DNA of 14,991 bases, from positions 1-14,991 of the forward strand of contig UQQN01000058.1 in NCBI GenBank assembly GCA_900543155.1. The letters are read 5' to 3'. The position numbers and the translations under genes are program-made. The stretch's first letter is position 1. Every line of letters starts with the position of its first letter. Positions 1 through 6,753 of the stretch are shown here, in pieces. The notes under the pieces were generated by a model. That model worked only from the letters and a program-made list of their open reading frames with translations. It did no database searches and was not told where the DNA came from. Origin of the DNA: an uncultured Prevotella sp. (lineage in GTDB: Bacteria; Bacteroidota; Bacteroidia; Bacteroidales; Bacteroidaceae).

Positions 1-168
1 CGAATTGAGGCATTTTATGCGTTTATTATTGTTGAATATCAACTATTTACGACATTATTTTTTCAAAACCATGCTGAAAAATATTATGGATTTTGAACAC
101 TCTATAAACTTTGTTTTACTAAACTTTTAGACTTTACATACTTCTAGAATTAGCAAAAAATAGCAAAT

Positions 169-210
169 TCACATCAAATTCAGTACGGAAGCTGAACGAA
201 TTTGATGTGA
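169..210. repeat. Perfect 13-bp inverted repeat (hairpin)
   Basis: TCACATCAAATTC (169-181) and GAATTTGATGTGA (198-210) are perfect reverse complements around a 16-base loop. An alternative inner pairing, TTCAG (179-183) with CTGAA (192-196), is also possible. On the minus strand the hairpin is followed by an ATTTGCTATTTTTTGC stretch, so it could be a second, back-up terminator behind the one at 287-318. The T tract is not immediately adjacent, so a repeat-element end is equally plausible. Confidence 0.7.
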
Positions 211-286
211 TAAGAGATTAGCCCATTAGGTAGGGCAAATCCCTTGAAACATCGCCCTGGCTTGCGAAAGTCGGAGCTTTATTTAT

Positions 287-318
287 AAAAAGAGGATGCA
301 TCGTTTTGACACACCCTC
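287..318 (-). terminator. Rho-independent terminator of the minus-strand operon
   Basis: Read on the minus strand, GAGGGTGTGTC (318-308) pairs with GATGCATCCTC (302-292) as an 11-bp RNA stem with three G-U pairs and an AAAAC loop, followed directly by five T (291-287). It begins only 7 bases beyond the stop codon of the M16 peptidase gene. ATTTAT/ATAAAT flanks (281-286, 319-324) could lengthen the stem. This fits an intrinsic terminator for the SpmAB-flippase-peptidase operon. Confidence 0.8.
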
Positions 319-325
319 ATAAATA

Positions 326-1564
326 TTAACAATAAACCAATGTGGTCAATCTGTCGGGATTGTATACTTCGGCTGCGGTTTGCTGCAATTCCTCTGCCGT
401 TACATGGTTAATGTCGTCAATGAGTCGTGGCACATTGCGGTGTCTGTTATAATGGGCAAATGTTTTGCCTAACGCCAAAGCATAACCTTCGGCTGCATCT
501 GTGGATATACCAATTTGACCACACAACTGCTTTTTGGATGCTGCTAACTGGGTTGGCGTGAGCTTATGGTCTATAAATTTGCACAACTCACGTTCTAACA
601 ACTTGCGACAACGCTTTACATCGTGTACATCACAACCGAAATACACATTCCAAAAACCAGCATCAGGATAAGTGTTTAAATAAGAATCAACACTATACAC
701 TAACCCTGCACGCTCACGTAACGAAATATTTAAACGTGAATTCATGCCCGGTCCACCCAACATATTATTGAGTAACACCAATGCAAAACGTCTATTATCT
801 GTGCCAGCAAAGGTTGGTCCACCCACCAATACATGTGCTTGGTGCGTACCCTTCTCCACCATACGCTCGTTTTTGTGTGTTTGTGCACAGGGAATCACCA
901 TTTGTGGCGCCACAAAAGCTGGGCGTTGCGCAAAGTCAGACACAGGCAATAAACGTTCGAGCGTACGCACTACTTGTGAAAAAGGCACATCGCCATACAC
1001 ATAAAAGGCGGCATTTTCAGGACGATAATAATTGCGTGCAAAGCGCAAAGCATCTGCCGTGGTGTATTGGCGAAGTCTGCTGGCATTGCCCAAGATGTCA
1101 CGTCCAAGGGGTTGCCCATCGAACATCATTGCCTCGAATTCATCGAATATTAACTCTGAGGGCGAGTCTTTATAACTATCTATTTCATCGCAAATAACCT
1201 CTACCTCACGATCTATTTCGCCTTGCGGATACACACTGTGAAAAACGATGTCCGTGAGCAAATCAGCAGCACGTGCAAAGTCTTTTTTCAGCACCGTGGC
1301 ATAATATACGGTTTCTTGTTTAGTAGTGTACGCATTTAAGTCGCCCCCTACCCTTTCAAGTCCGTTGGTAATGTGACAAGCACGGCGTCGTTCAGTACCC
1401 TTAAAAGTAACGTGTTCTATAAAGTGAGCCATGCCACTATCTGCCACATCCTCGTGACGCGTGCCAGCGCACACCACATAGCCACAATAAAGCACAGCCG
1501 AAGGTTTGTATTCGTAAATTACGCGCAGTCCACAACTTAACGTAGCTTGTTCAAATGCTTCCAT
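326..1564 (-). CDS. M16-family zinc metallopeptidase (insulinase/YmxG-like)
   Basis: This 412-residue protein matches single-chain M16 peptidases (pitrilysin/mitochondrial processing peptidase superfamily), which cleave peptides inside a clamshell cavity. The inverted zinc motif HFIEH lies at residues 47-51: H47 and H51 are ligands and E50 is the catalytic base. E127, in a CDEI context 76 residues later, is the expected third ligand. The second half carries the family's conserved stretch around GGPGMNSRL and RERAGLVYSV, which contains the usual Arg/Tyr pair, so the C-terminal M16 domain is present. The length of about 410 matches the bacterial YmxG-like half-size enzymes, which dimerise. No signal peptide is visible, so it is probably cytoplasmic. 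It is the last gene of a three-gene operon, 20 bases after the flippase stop, and a terminator follows at once. The substrate is unknown. The start ATG has an AG-rich upstream region but no decisive ribosome site, as is normal in Bacteroidetes. Confidence 0.92.
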   Translation of the reverse strand: MEAFEQATLSCGLRVIYEYKPSAVLYCGYVVCAGTRHEDVADSGMAHFIEHVTFKGTERRRACHITNGLERVGGDLNAYTTKQETVYYATVLKKDFARAADLLTDIVFHSVYPQGEIDREVEVICDEIDSYKDSPSELIFDEFEAMMFDGQPLGRDILGNASRLRQYTTADALRFARNYYRPENAAFYVYGDVPFSQVVRTLERLLPVSDFAQRPAFVAPQMVIPCAQTHKNERMVEKGTHQAHVLVGGPTFAGTDNRRFALVLLNNMLGGPGMNSRLNISLRERAGLVYSVDSYLNTYPDAGFWNVYFGCDVHDVKRCRKLLERELCKFIDHKLTPTQLAASKKQLCGQIGISTDAAEGYALALGKTFAHYNRHRNVPRLIDDINHVTAEELQQTAAEVYNPDRLTTLVYC

Positions 1565-1584
1565 TCTTTCCTTACTACCTCTTT

Positions 1585-3051
1585 TTATTTGCGAAAATAC
1601 TTACCAATCACGGGCAAATTAGCCAACGGAAAATCATAATGCACCGTATGGGCTACAAACAGGACAATGCATCCTGTGTTAATGAGTAAGCGTAACCACA
1701 TTTGTGGCACATATTGCTCAGAAACTTGCATCACTACAAAGAAAAGTGCAGTAATAGCCACATACACCGCCATACTCTTTAGCGGGTAATTGATGGGGTA
1801 ATATTTTTGACCTACAAAATAGCTCAATAACATGGCTGTGCCATAACCTGCAAAACCTGCCCAAGCACAAGCCATATAGCCATATTGAGGGATGAATATC
1901 ACGTTGACAGCTATCAATACGGCACAACCTGCACCCGAGAACCAAGCACCCCAAATGGTTTTGTCGATAAGTTTATACCAAAACGACAAGTTAAAGTAAA
2001 TGCCCATCATAATCTCTGCTGCCATCACAATAGGCACTACGCGCAAACCTGCCCAATAGTCGCGACCTATGATGTGACGCAACACATCGATGTAGCCTAC
2101 CACAACCAAGAAAGCCAACAACGTAAATATCAAAAAATATTTCATGGCTGCTGCGTATGTTGCACGACTATCTTTATCCTTTGCCTTGCCAAACACAAAT
2201 GGTTCGTAAGCATAACGGAATGCCTGTGTAATCATTGCCATAATCATGGCTATTTTTGAGGCTGCACCATAAATGCCTAATTGTGCGTGAGAGTCGCTGC
2301 CCTTATAAATATAAGGGAACAAAATTTTATCTGCCGTTTGGTTTAATATTCCCGCAATTCCCAATACCAAAATAGGCCAGCTATAACGCAACATACGTCC
2401 TATGAGTTGTTTGGTCTCGCTCCATGAGGCATATTTGGTACAGAAACCTTCCTTCAATTCCTTATAGAAACAGAAGGTTATTGAGGCGGTACATACCAAA
2501 TTGATGTAGAAAGCATAACCCACATCGTGCCCATTGAGCACTACATAGTAGATTACATTGAGCAAAATATTAAGCACAATGAAGAGCAACTTAAAAGCTG
2601 CAAACTTCAAGGGGCGCTTTTTATAGCGTAAATAGGCAAAAGGTATGCACTGAAAAGCATCAACAGCCACAGTCACAAACATGGTCCACACATAAGCCGG
2701 ATGGTCTGCATAGCCCATCAAACCACTAAGTGGCTGCAAAAAAATCAAAACCAATGCCACAAAAAGCAAGGAGGTAAAGCCCACCATGCTCAACACTGTG
2801 GTATAAACCTTCTGACTGTTTTCTCCCTCTTTATTCACAAAGCGGAAGAAGGTGGTTTCCATGCCATAGGTTAATATCACCAACAAAAGGGCTGTGTAGG
2901 CGTACATATTGGTTATCACGCCATAACCGCCACTCGCAGCACTGATTTGTGCGGTATAGAGTGGCACAAGTAAATAGTTCAAAAAACGTCCGATAATGCT
3001 GGACATTCCATAGATGGCTGTATCCTTAGCCAATGATTTCATATTTGCCAT
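1585..3051 (-). CDS. Polysaccharide/lipopolysaccharide flippase (Wzx/RfbX-like, MOP superfamily)
   Basis: This 488-residue, highly hydrophobic protein has about 14 membrane segments spread over its length, as in the MOP exporter superfamily branch COG2244. Members move lipid-linked glycans across the inner membrane for O-antigen, capsule or exopolysaccharide assembly. The N-terminus (SLAKDTAIYGMSSIIGRFLN, residues 6-25) and GMETTFFRF (63-71) are typical of Bacteroidetes flippases. The substrate cannot be read from the sequence, and no glycosyltransferase genes lie nearby, which is unusual for a Wzx in a biosynthetic cluster. It is the middle gene of an operon: 44 bases after the SpmAB-like gene and 20 before the peptidase. 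ATG at 3051 is used; M4 (3042) is an alternative start. A MurJ-like or other lipid-linked precursor transporter remains possible. Confidence 0.88.
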   Translation of the reverse strand: MANMKSLAKDTAIYGMSSIIGRFLNYLLVPLYTAQISAASGGYGVITNMYAYTALLLVILTYGMETTFFRFVNKEGENSQKVYTTVLSMVGFTSLLFVALVLIFLQPLSGLMGYADHPAYVWTMFVTVAVDAFQCIPFAYLRYKKRPLKFAAFKLLFIVLNILLNVIYYVVLNGHDVGYAFYINLVCTASITFCFYKELKEGFCTKYASWSETKQLIGRMLRYSWPILVLGIAGILNQTADKILFPYIYKGSDSHAQLGIYGAASKIAMIMAMITQAFRYAYEPFVFGKAKDKDSRATYAAAMKYFLIFTLLAFLVVVGYIDVLRHIIGRDYWAGLRVVPIVMAAEIMMGIYFNLSFWYKLIDKTIWGAWFSGAGCAVLIAVNVIFIPQYGYMACAWAGFAGYGTAMLLSYFVGQKYYPINYPLKSMAVYVAITALFFVVMQVSEQYVPQMWLRLLINTGCIVLFVAHTVHYDFPLANLPVIGKYFRK

Positions 3052-3095
3052 AAAGTAGTTTTTTATGGGATGGGTATATCTTTTTTATAAAATTC

Positions 3096-4328
3096 TTATC
3101 CAAAGAACAAATAAGCAATGGCAATGGCAGCTATTACGCCTGCCAAATCTGCCAATAAGCCACATGCCACAGCATGGCGTGTTTTACTAATGCCTACAGA
3201 GCCAAAGTATACAGCTAAAATATAGAAGGTGGTATCGGTTGAACCTTGAAACACGCAACTCAATCGTCCCACAAACGAGTCGGCACCATAGGTTTGCATG
3301 GCATCCACCATCATACCACGTGCACCACTACCCGACAAAGGTTTCATCAGTGCAGTGGGCAAAGCGCCTACCCAATCGGCATTACAGCCTGTGAGCCCTA
3401 CCAACCACTTTACACTTTCAATCAACCAATCCATGGCTCCCGAAGCACGGAACACGCCAATGCTCACCAACACCGCTACCAAGTAGGGGATGATGCGCAC
3501 TGCGGTGTGAAAGCCTTCTTTGGCTCCCTCTACAAACGCATCATACACATTAATGCGTTTGCGCACACCTGCCATTATAAAGCACATGATGATTACAAAT
3601 AACAGCACATTGGCTGTGGTTGTTCCCACAAGGTTCATCATGGTGCTATCTAATTTGCTAAACCCCCAAATAATACCTGCCACTGCCACTGAAAGTCCAC
3701 CTAACGTAGCAAGCAGTATGGGTTGCAACAAATTTATGCGCTGGTAAAGACTGGTAACAACAATACCCGCTAAAGTCGAAAAGAAGGTGGCTATGAGTAT
3801 GGGTATAAAAATATCAGTAGGTTGGGCTGCCCCCATTTGTGCTCTATACACCATAATGCTTACGGGAATCAGCGTTAAACCTGAGGTGTTTAGCACCAAG
3901 AACATAATCATGGAGTTCGATGCAGTGTCTTTTTTAGTGTTCAACTCTTGCAAACCCTCCATCGCTTTCAGTCCTAAAGGAGTCGCGGCATTATCTAAGC
4001 CCAACATATTCGCTGCAATATTCATAAAAATATTGCCATATACGGGATGTCCCTTGGGCAATTCTGGGAATAGGCGGTTAAAAACAGGGCTAAGCACACG
4101 TGCCATGGCATTAACCACGCCTCCTTTCTCGCCAATCTTCATTACGCCGAGCCAAAGCGACAATACACCCGTCAAACCCAACGAGATTTCGAAGGCTGTC
4201 TTAGACGAGGCAAAAGTAGAGTCCATAATGGCAGGAAAAACCGCCACGTCGCCCATAAATACAAGCTTTACCAATGCAATGACAAAGGCTATCGCAAAGA
4301 AAGCTATCCAAATGTAATTGAGTACCAT
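3096..4328 (-). CDS. SpmA-SpmB fusion, nucleoside-recognition (Gate) domain membrane protein
   Basis: This 410-residue membrane protein looks like Bacillus spore maturation proteins SpmA and SpmB fused into one chain. The first half carries the SpmA-like motifs KIGEKGG (64-70) and NMLGLDNAATPLGL (107-120). The second half carries the SpmB-like GAKEGFHTAVRIIPYLV (268-284), KPLSGSGARG (329-338) and QGSTDTTFYI (361-370). Both halves belong to the nucleoside-recognition/Gate family, where pairs of domains are thought to form a transporter or gate. Fused forms are common in Bacteroidetes, which do not sporulate, so the name should not be taken as function; the transported molecule is unknown. It is the promoter-proximal gene of the operon with the flippase and the M16 peptidase. 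The ATG at 4328 lies about 25 bases downstream of an exact TAAATTTG -7 box. Confidence 0.9.
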   Translation of the reverse strand: MVLNYIWIAFFAIAFVIALVKLVFMGDVAVFPAIMDSTFASSKTAFEISLGLTGVLSLWLGVMKIGEKGGVVNAMARVLSPVFNRLFPELPKGHPVYGNIFMNIAANMLGLDNAATPLGLKAMEGLQELNTKKDTASNSMIMFLVLNTSGLTLIPVSIMVYRAQMGAAQPTDIFIPILIATFFSTLAGIVVTSLYQRINLLQPILLATLGGLSVAVAGIIWGFSKLDSTMMNLVGTTTANVLLFVIIMCFIMAGVRKRINVYDAFVEGAKEGFHTAVRIIPYLVAVLVSIGVFRASGAMDWLIESVKWLVGLTGCNADWVGALPTALMKPLSGSGARGMMVDAMQTYGADSFVGRLSCVFQGSTDTTFYILAVYFGSVGISKTRHAVACGLLADLAGVIAAIAIAYLFFG

Positions 4329-4353
4329 TCTAAAATCTTATTCAATGAACGTG

Positions 4354-4361
4354 CAAATTTA
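4354..4361 (-). promoter_or_regulatory. Candidate -7 box (TAAATTTG) for the SpmAB operon
   Basis: On the minus strand TAAATTTG matches the Bacteroidetes -7 consensus TAnnTTTG. Transcription would begin near base 4350, leaving a leader of about 22 bases before the ATG. No TTTG sits at the expected 19-21 bp upstream, so the -33 half is weak. This is the only good -7 match I found in front of this operon. Confidence 0.45.
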
Positions 4362-4388
4362 CTCATTAACCTGCTTAAAACTATACAT

Positions 4389-4407
4389 TCGCACCTAAAA
4401 AGTGCGA
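4389..4407. repeat. Short perfect inverted repeat in the divergent intergenic region
   Basis: TCGCAC (4389-4394) and GTGCGA (4402-4407) flank a CTAAAAA spacer. It lies upstream of the candidate -7 box of the SpmAB operon, in the 263-bp region shared with the divergent HTH gene. There is no T tract, so it is not an obvious terminator; it could be a protein-binding site or chance. Nothing else is clear in this gap. Confidence 0.4.
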
Positions 4408-4591
4408 TAAAGAACTTGCCCTTTTTACGCTTTTGCAAACCATTATTGGTCATTAATTCCGAAAATGCCATAAAAAACACATAGTGTAATCTAAATAGAT
4501 ACATTTTTGTAGTCAATTATTCAAGTAAATTTCATTCCTTTGCATAATTAGAAACACTTCTTTATAACAACAACCTTTAAAGTTTTAAAAA

Positions 4592-4828
4592 ATGGAATAT
4601 CACATTGGTCAAAAAATCAGAGAACGGCTTGATGAAAAAGAGCACTCTGTCGTATGGCTTGCCCGTCAGTTGGCATGTAGCCGCACCAACGTTTACAAAA
4701 TTTTTGAAAAAGCGCATATCGACACACAGATGCTTACGCGCATCTCTTTGATTCTTGAGTACGACTTTTTTGCAGTGCTCTCATCTGAGCTCCGCAAGCA
4801 AGATGGTATAAAAACACCTCGTGCCTAA
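4592..4828 (+). CDS. Small helix-turn-helix DNA-binding protein
   Basis: This is a 78-residue acidic/basic protein with a single HTH region at about residues 18-40 (VVWLARQLACSRTNVYKIFE), resembling XRE-like or winged HTH repressors. The rest (residues 45-68, IDTQMLTRISLILEYDFF) follows the conserved pattern of a small Bacteroidetes family that ends shortly after the HTH. It has no ligand-binding or dimerisation domain, so it is probably a transcription regulator or nucleoid-associated factor with an unknown target. It is transcribed alone, divergent from the SpmAB operon and closed by its own terminator. A TTCCTTTG sequence (4535-4542), one base off the -7 consensus, would give a leader of about 45 bases, but no -33 match accompanies it. 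Confidence 0.85.
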   Translation: MEYHIGQKIRERLDEKEHSVVWLARQLACSRTNVYKIFEKAHIDTQMLTRISLILEYDFFAVLSSELRKQDGIKTPRA

Positions 4829-4875
4829 TACAATACACTTTTACTTGCGCAACATTCAAACAAAAAATTCTGTAT

Positions 4876-4927
4876 ATAATGCCTTGCATCTACGTGTCTA
4901 TCCGTGATGCAAAGCATTATTTTTTTT
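4876..4927 (+). terminator. Strong rho-independent terminator
   Basis: ATAATGC (4876-4882) plus TTGCATC (4884-4890) pair with GATGCAA (4906-4912) plus GCATTAT (4914-4920), with one internal mismatch. An inner ACG/CGT pairing (4892-4894, 4903-4905) lengthens the stem past a one-base bulge. A run of eight T (4920-4927) follows. It ends the HTH transcript and insulates it from ruvB. Confidence 0.9.
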
Positions 4928-4976
4928 GCAGACCATTGCACCACGCCCTATAAATCATAAAAAACTTGTAAAACGC

Positions 4977-5007
4977 TTTGTTCTTCGCCAATCAAGCAGT
5001 AATTTTG
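4977..5007 (+). promoter_or_regulatory. Consensus Bacteroidetes promoter of ruvB, predicted leaderless
   Basis: TTTG (4977-4980) and TAATTTTG (5000-5007), separated by 19 bp, match the -33 and -7 elements of the primary Bacteroidetes sigma factor exactly. The ruvB ATG begins at 5015, only 7 bases after the -7 box, so transcription should start within a few bases of the start codon. Confidence 0.85.
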
Positions 5008-5014
5008 CCCTACA

Positions 5015-6061
5015 ATGAACGAAGATACTTTTGACATACGCGCTGAACAAACGGCGCCGACTCCCTCGGAACGCGATTTTGAAAACGCCCTACGCCCCCT
5101 ACAATTCGATGATTTTAGTGGACAACGTAAGGTGGTTGACAACTTGCGCATTTTTGTGGAGGCAGCCAAATATCGTGGCGAGCCTCTCGATCATACCTTG
5201 CTACATGGTCCTCCAGGATTGGGTAAAACCACACTATCTAACATCATTGCCAACGAGTTAGGCGTTGGTTTTAAACTCACTTCGGGACCTGTGCTCGACA
5301 AACCTGGCGACTTAGCGGGTCTACTTACTAGCCTTGAGCCTAACGATGTGCTCTTTATCGACGAGATTCATCGCCTATCACCCGTGGTCGAGGAATATCT
5401 TTACTCAGCAATGGAGGATTATCGCATAGATATTATGATTGATAAAGGCCCTGCTGCCCGAAGTATTCAGATAGACCTTAATCCTTTTACACTGGTGGGT
5501 GCTACCACACGTAGTGGTTTGCTCACTGCCCCTTTACGTGCACGTTTTGGCATCAATCTTCACCTCGAATACTACGATGCCGAAACCTTACAACGAATTG
5601 TAGAACGCTCTGCACGTATTCTTAGAGTGCCTATCGATGCCGAGGCTGCTGGCGAAATAGCCAGTCGCTCACGTGGTACACCTCGTATTGCCAATGCGCT
5701 TTTACGACGTGTGCGTGATTTTGCACAGGTAAAAGGCACCGGACGTATTGACACGCCTATTGCCAACTTTGCGCTCGAAGCACTTAACATTGACAAATAC
5801 GGTCTCGATGAAATCGACAATAAAATATTGCTTACCATCATCGACAAGTTTAAGGGTGGACCCGTAGGAATCACTACCATTGCCACTGCCGTAGGCGAGG
5901 ACGCTGGAACTGTTGAGGAGGTTTACGAACCTTTCCTTATCAAAGAAGGCTTTATACGCCGCACACCACGTGGACGCGAAGTAACCGAATTGGCATACAA
6001 ACACTTAGGACGAAGTGTAATTGGTTCTAACACGGCTGAACCTTCTTTATTCGACCTATAG
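5015..6061 (+). CDS. ruvB: RuvB, Holliday junction branch-migration ATPase
   Basis: RuvB is the hexameric AAA+ motor that, with RuvA, drives branch migration of Holliday junctions during recombination and repair. The 348 residues match the family's length. Visible motifs are Walker A GPPGLGKTT (65-73), Walker B LFIDEIHR (113-120, D116/E117), sensor-1 region GATTR (162-166), the arginine-finger region LRARFG (174-179) and the sensor-2 region GTPRIA (221-226). A C-terminal winged-helix domain includes the FLIKEGFI and TPRGR patches. The start is well supported because the N-terminal segment (EDTFDIRAE) and FENALRPLQFDDFSGQ are conserved in close homologues. The gene has its own consensus promoter abutting the ATG. 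ybeY follows in the same direction 118 bp downstream with no terminator between, so the two may be co-transcribed. Confidence 0.98.
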   Translation: MNEDTFDIRAEQTAPTPSERDFENALRPLQFDDFSGQRKVVDNLRIFVEAAKYRGEPLDHTLLHGPPGLGKTTLSNIIANELGVGFKLTSGPVLDKPGDLAGLLTSLEPNDVLFIDEIHRLSPVVEEYLYSAMEDYRIDIMIDKGPAARSIQIDLNPFTLVGATTRSGLLTAPLRARFGINLHLEYYDAETLQRIVERSARILRVPIDAEAAGEIASRSRGTPRIANALLRRVRDFAQVKGTGRIDTPIANFALEALNIDKYGLDEIDNKILLTIIDKFKGGPVGITTIATAVGEDAGTVEEVYEPFLIKEGFIRRTPRGREVTELAYKHLGRSVIGSNTAEPSLFDL

Positions 6062-6179
6062 TATCCTATTTCGAGGAGTTAAGAAGGATTTACCTTTACG
6101 ACGGGATGTCATGGAAATACGTGATGGATTGTTTCATAGCGCCCTTACATTCCTCAAACTTTCAAAAATTTTTTTACGC

Positions 6180-6611
6180 ATGATTTCATATAACGTTATC
6201 GACATTAAGATGCCAGACATCTCACATCGCGAAACTACCGCTTGGGTGCGTGCTGTGGCTGCTACATACGGCAAACGTGTAGGCGAGGTTGCTTACATCT
6301 TTTGCAACGACGATAAAATTTTAGAGGTTAACCGTCAATACCTTCAACACGACTATTTCACGGATATCATTACCTTCGATTATTGCGAAGGCGACATGAT
6401 TAGTGGTGACCTATTTATTAGTTTGGACACGGTACGCTCAAACGCTGAGCTCTTTAACAAAACCTACGACGAAGAATTACACCGCGTGATTATACACGGC
6501 ATTCTTCACCTTGTGGGCATAAATGATAAAGGTCCTGGCGAACGCGAAATTATGGAAGCAGCCGAGAACAAAGCCCTTGAACTGCTTAAAGAGATGCAAG
6601 CTGAAAAATAA
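6180..6611 (+). CDS. ybeY: YbeY, rRNA maturation endoribonuclease
   Basis: YbeY is a metal-dependent endoribonuclease for 16S rRNA 3'-end maturation and late ribosome quality control. The start at 6180 (MISYNVID) gives 143 residues, the usual length. The reading frame stays open upstream to a start at 6021 inside ruvB, and to another ATG at 6111, but those added residues do not look conserved. The signature region is HGILHLVG (106-113): H106 and H110 are the expected metal ligands. The third histidine of the classical H-x3-H-x5-H motif is replaced by D116, in NDKGPGE, a variant I associate with Bacteroidetes homologues. The FTDIITFDY (60-68) and SGDLFISLD (75-83) stretches are further family hallmarks. 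The 118-bp gap after ruvB holds no clear promoter. A bidirectional terminator lies 66 bases downstream. Confidence 0.93.
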   Translation: MISYNVIDIKMPDISHRETTAWVRAVAATYGKRVGEVAYIFCNDDKILEVNRQYLQHDYFTDIITFDYCEGDMISGDLFISLDTVRSNAELFNKTYDEELHRVIIHGILHLVGINDKGPGEREIMEAAENKALELLKEMQAEK

Positions 6612-6676
6612 AATAAGTTTTGTGCATAGCTATCACTTGAAAAAGTTTTTAGCGCACGAAACCACACATATCCTAT

Positions 6677-6711
6677 AAAAAAGATGCAACGCATTGCGCT
6701 GCATCTTTTTT
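6677..6711. terminator. Bidirectional terminator between ybeY and the GH20 gene
   Basis: AAAAAAGATGCA (6677-6688) is a perfect reverse complement of TGCATCTTTTTT (6700-6711). After one A/C mismatch the stem continues as CGC/GCG around an ATT loop. T runs occur on both strands, so it can end both the ybeY transcript and the converging GH20 transcript. Confidence 0.9.
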
Positions 6712-6753
6712 ATTTTAGAAAATAGTTTTCTAATCTTTAGAACCTTCTTTTAA

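Larger units (their letters stand above)
1..325. other. Gene-free AT-rich region with a structured patch
   Basis: I see no convincing gene here. Bases 1-168 are very AT-rich. Frame 1 is open from the window edge to a stop near base 96 (31 codons) and a 19-codon ORF starts at base 71, but neither resembles a family I know. Bases 169-286 are different: a perfect inverted repeat (169-210) is followed by a GC-richer stretch where AGGGC (232-236) can pair with GCCCT (254-258). On the plus strand, 257-274 can fold as a 7-bp stem with two G-U pairs closed by a GCGA tetraloop (264-267). The rest is the terminator of the minus-strand operon (287-318). This could be an intergenic repeat element, a small RNA or a 3' region of something upstream; the sequence alone does not decide. 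Confidence 0.6.

Noticed and set aside
1..130. Open frame from the window edge (31 codons to base 96) and a 19-codon ORF from base 71
   Set aside because: Both are short, very AT-rich and match no family I recognise. A partial gene running in from the left cannot be excluded but is not supported.
3096..4328. Spore maturation function suggested by SpmA/SpmB similarity
   Set aside because: Nothing else in the window relates to sporulation, and fused SpmAB-like proteins are widespread in non-sporulating Bacteroidetes.
4304..4516. Minus-strand 70-codon ORF overlapping the start of the SpmAB-like gene
   Set aside because: It overlaps the real gene in another frame, lies over its promoter region and the short inverted repeat, and its translation has no recognisable pattern.
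5572..6004. Minus-strand ORFs of about 100 codons opposite ruvB
   Set aside because: They are shadows of the ruvB reading frame, which has full motif support. The translations are low-information and have no family features.
6021..6179. Upstream extension of ybeY to starts at 6021 or 6111
   Set aside because: The 6021 start lies inside ruvB and the added residues do not resemble YbeY. The start at 6180 gives the normal family length.
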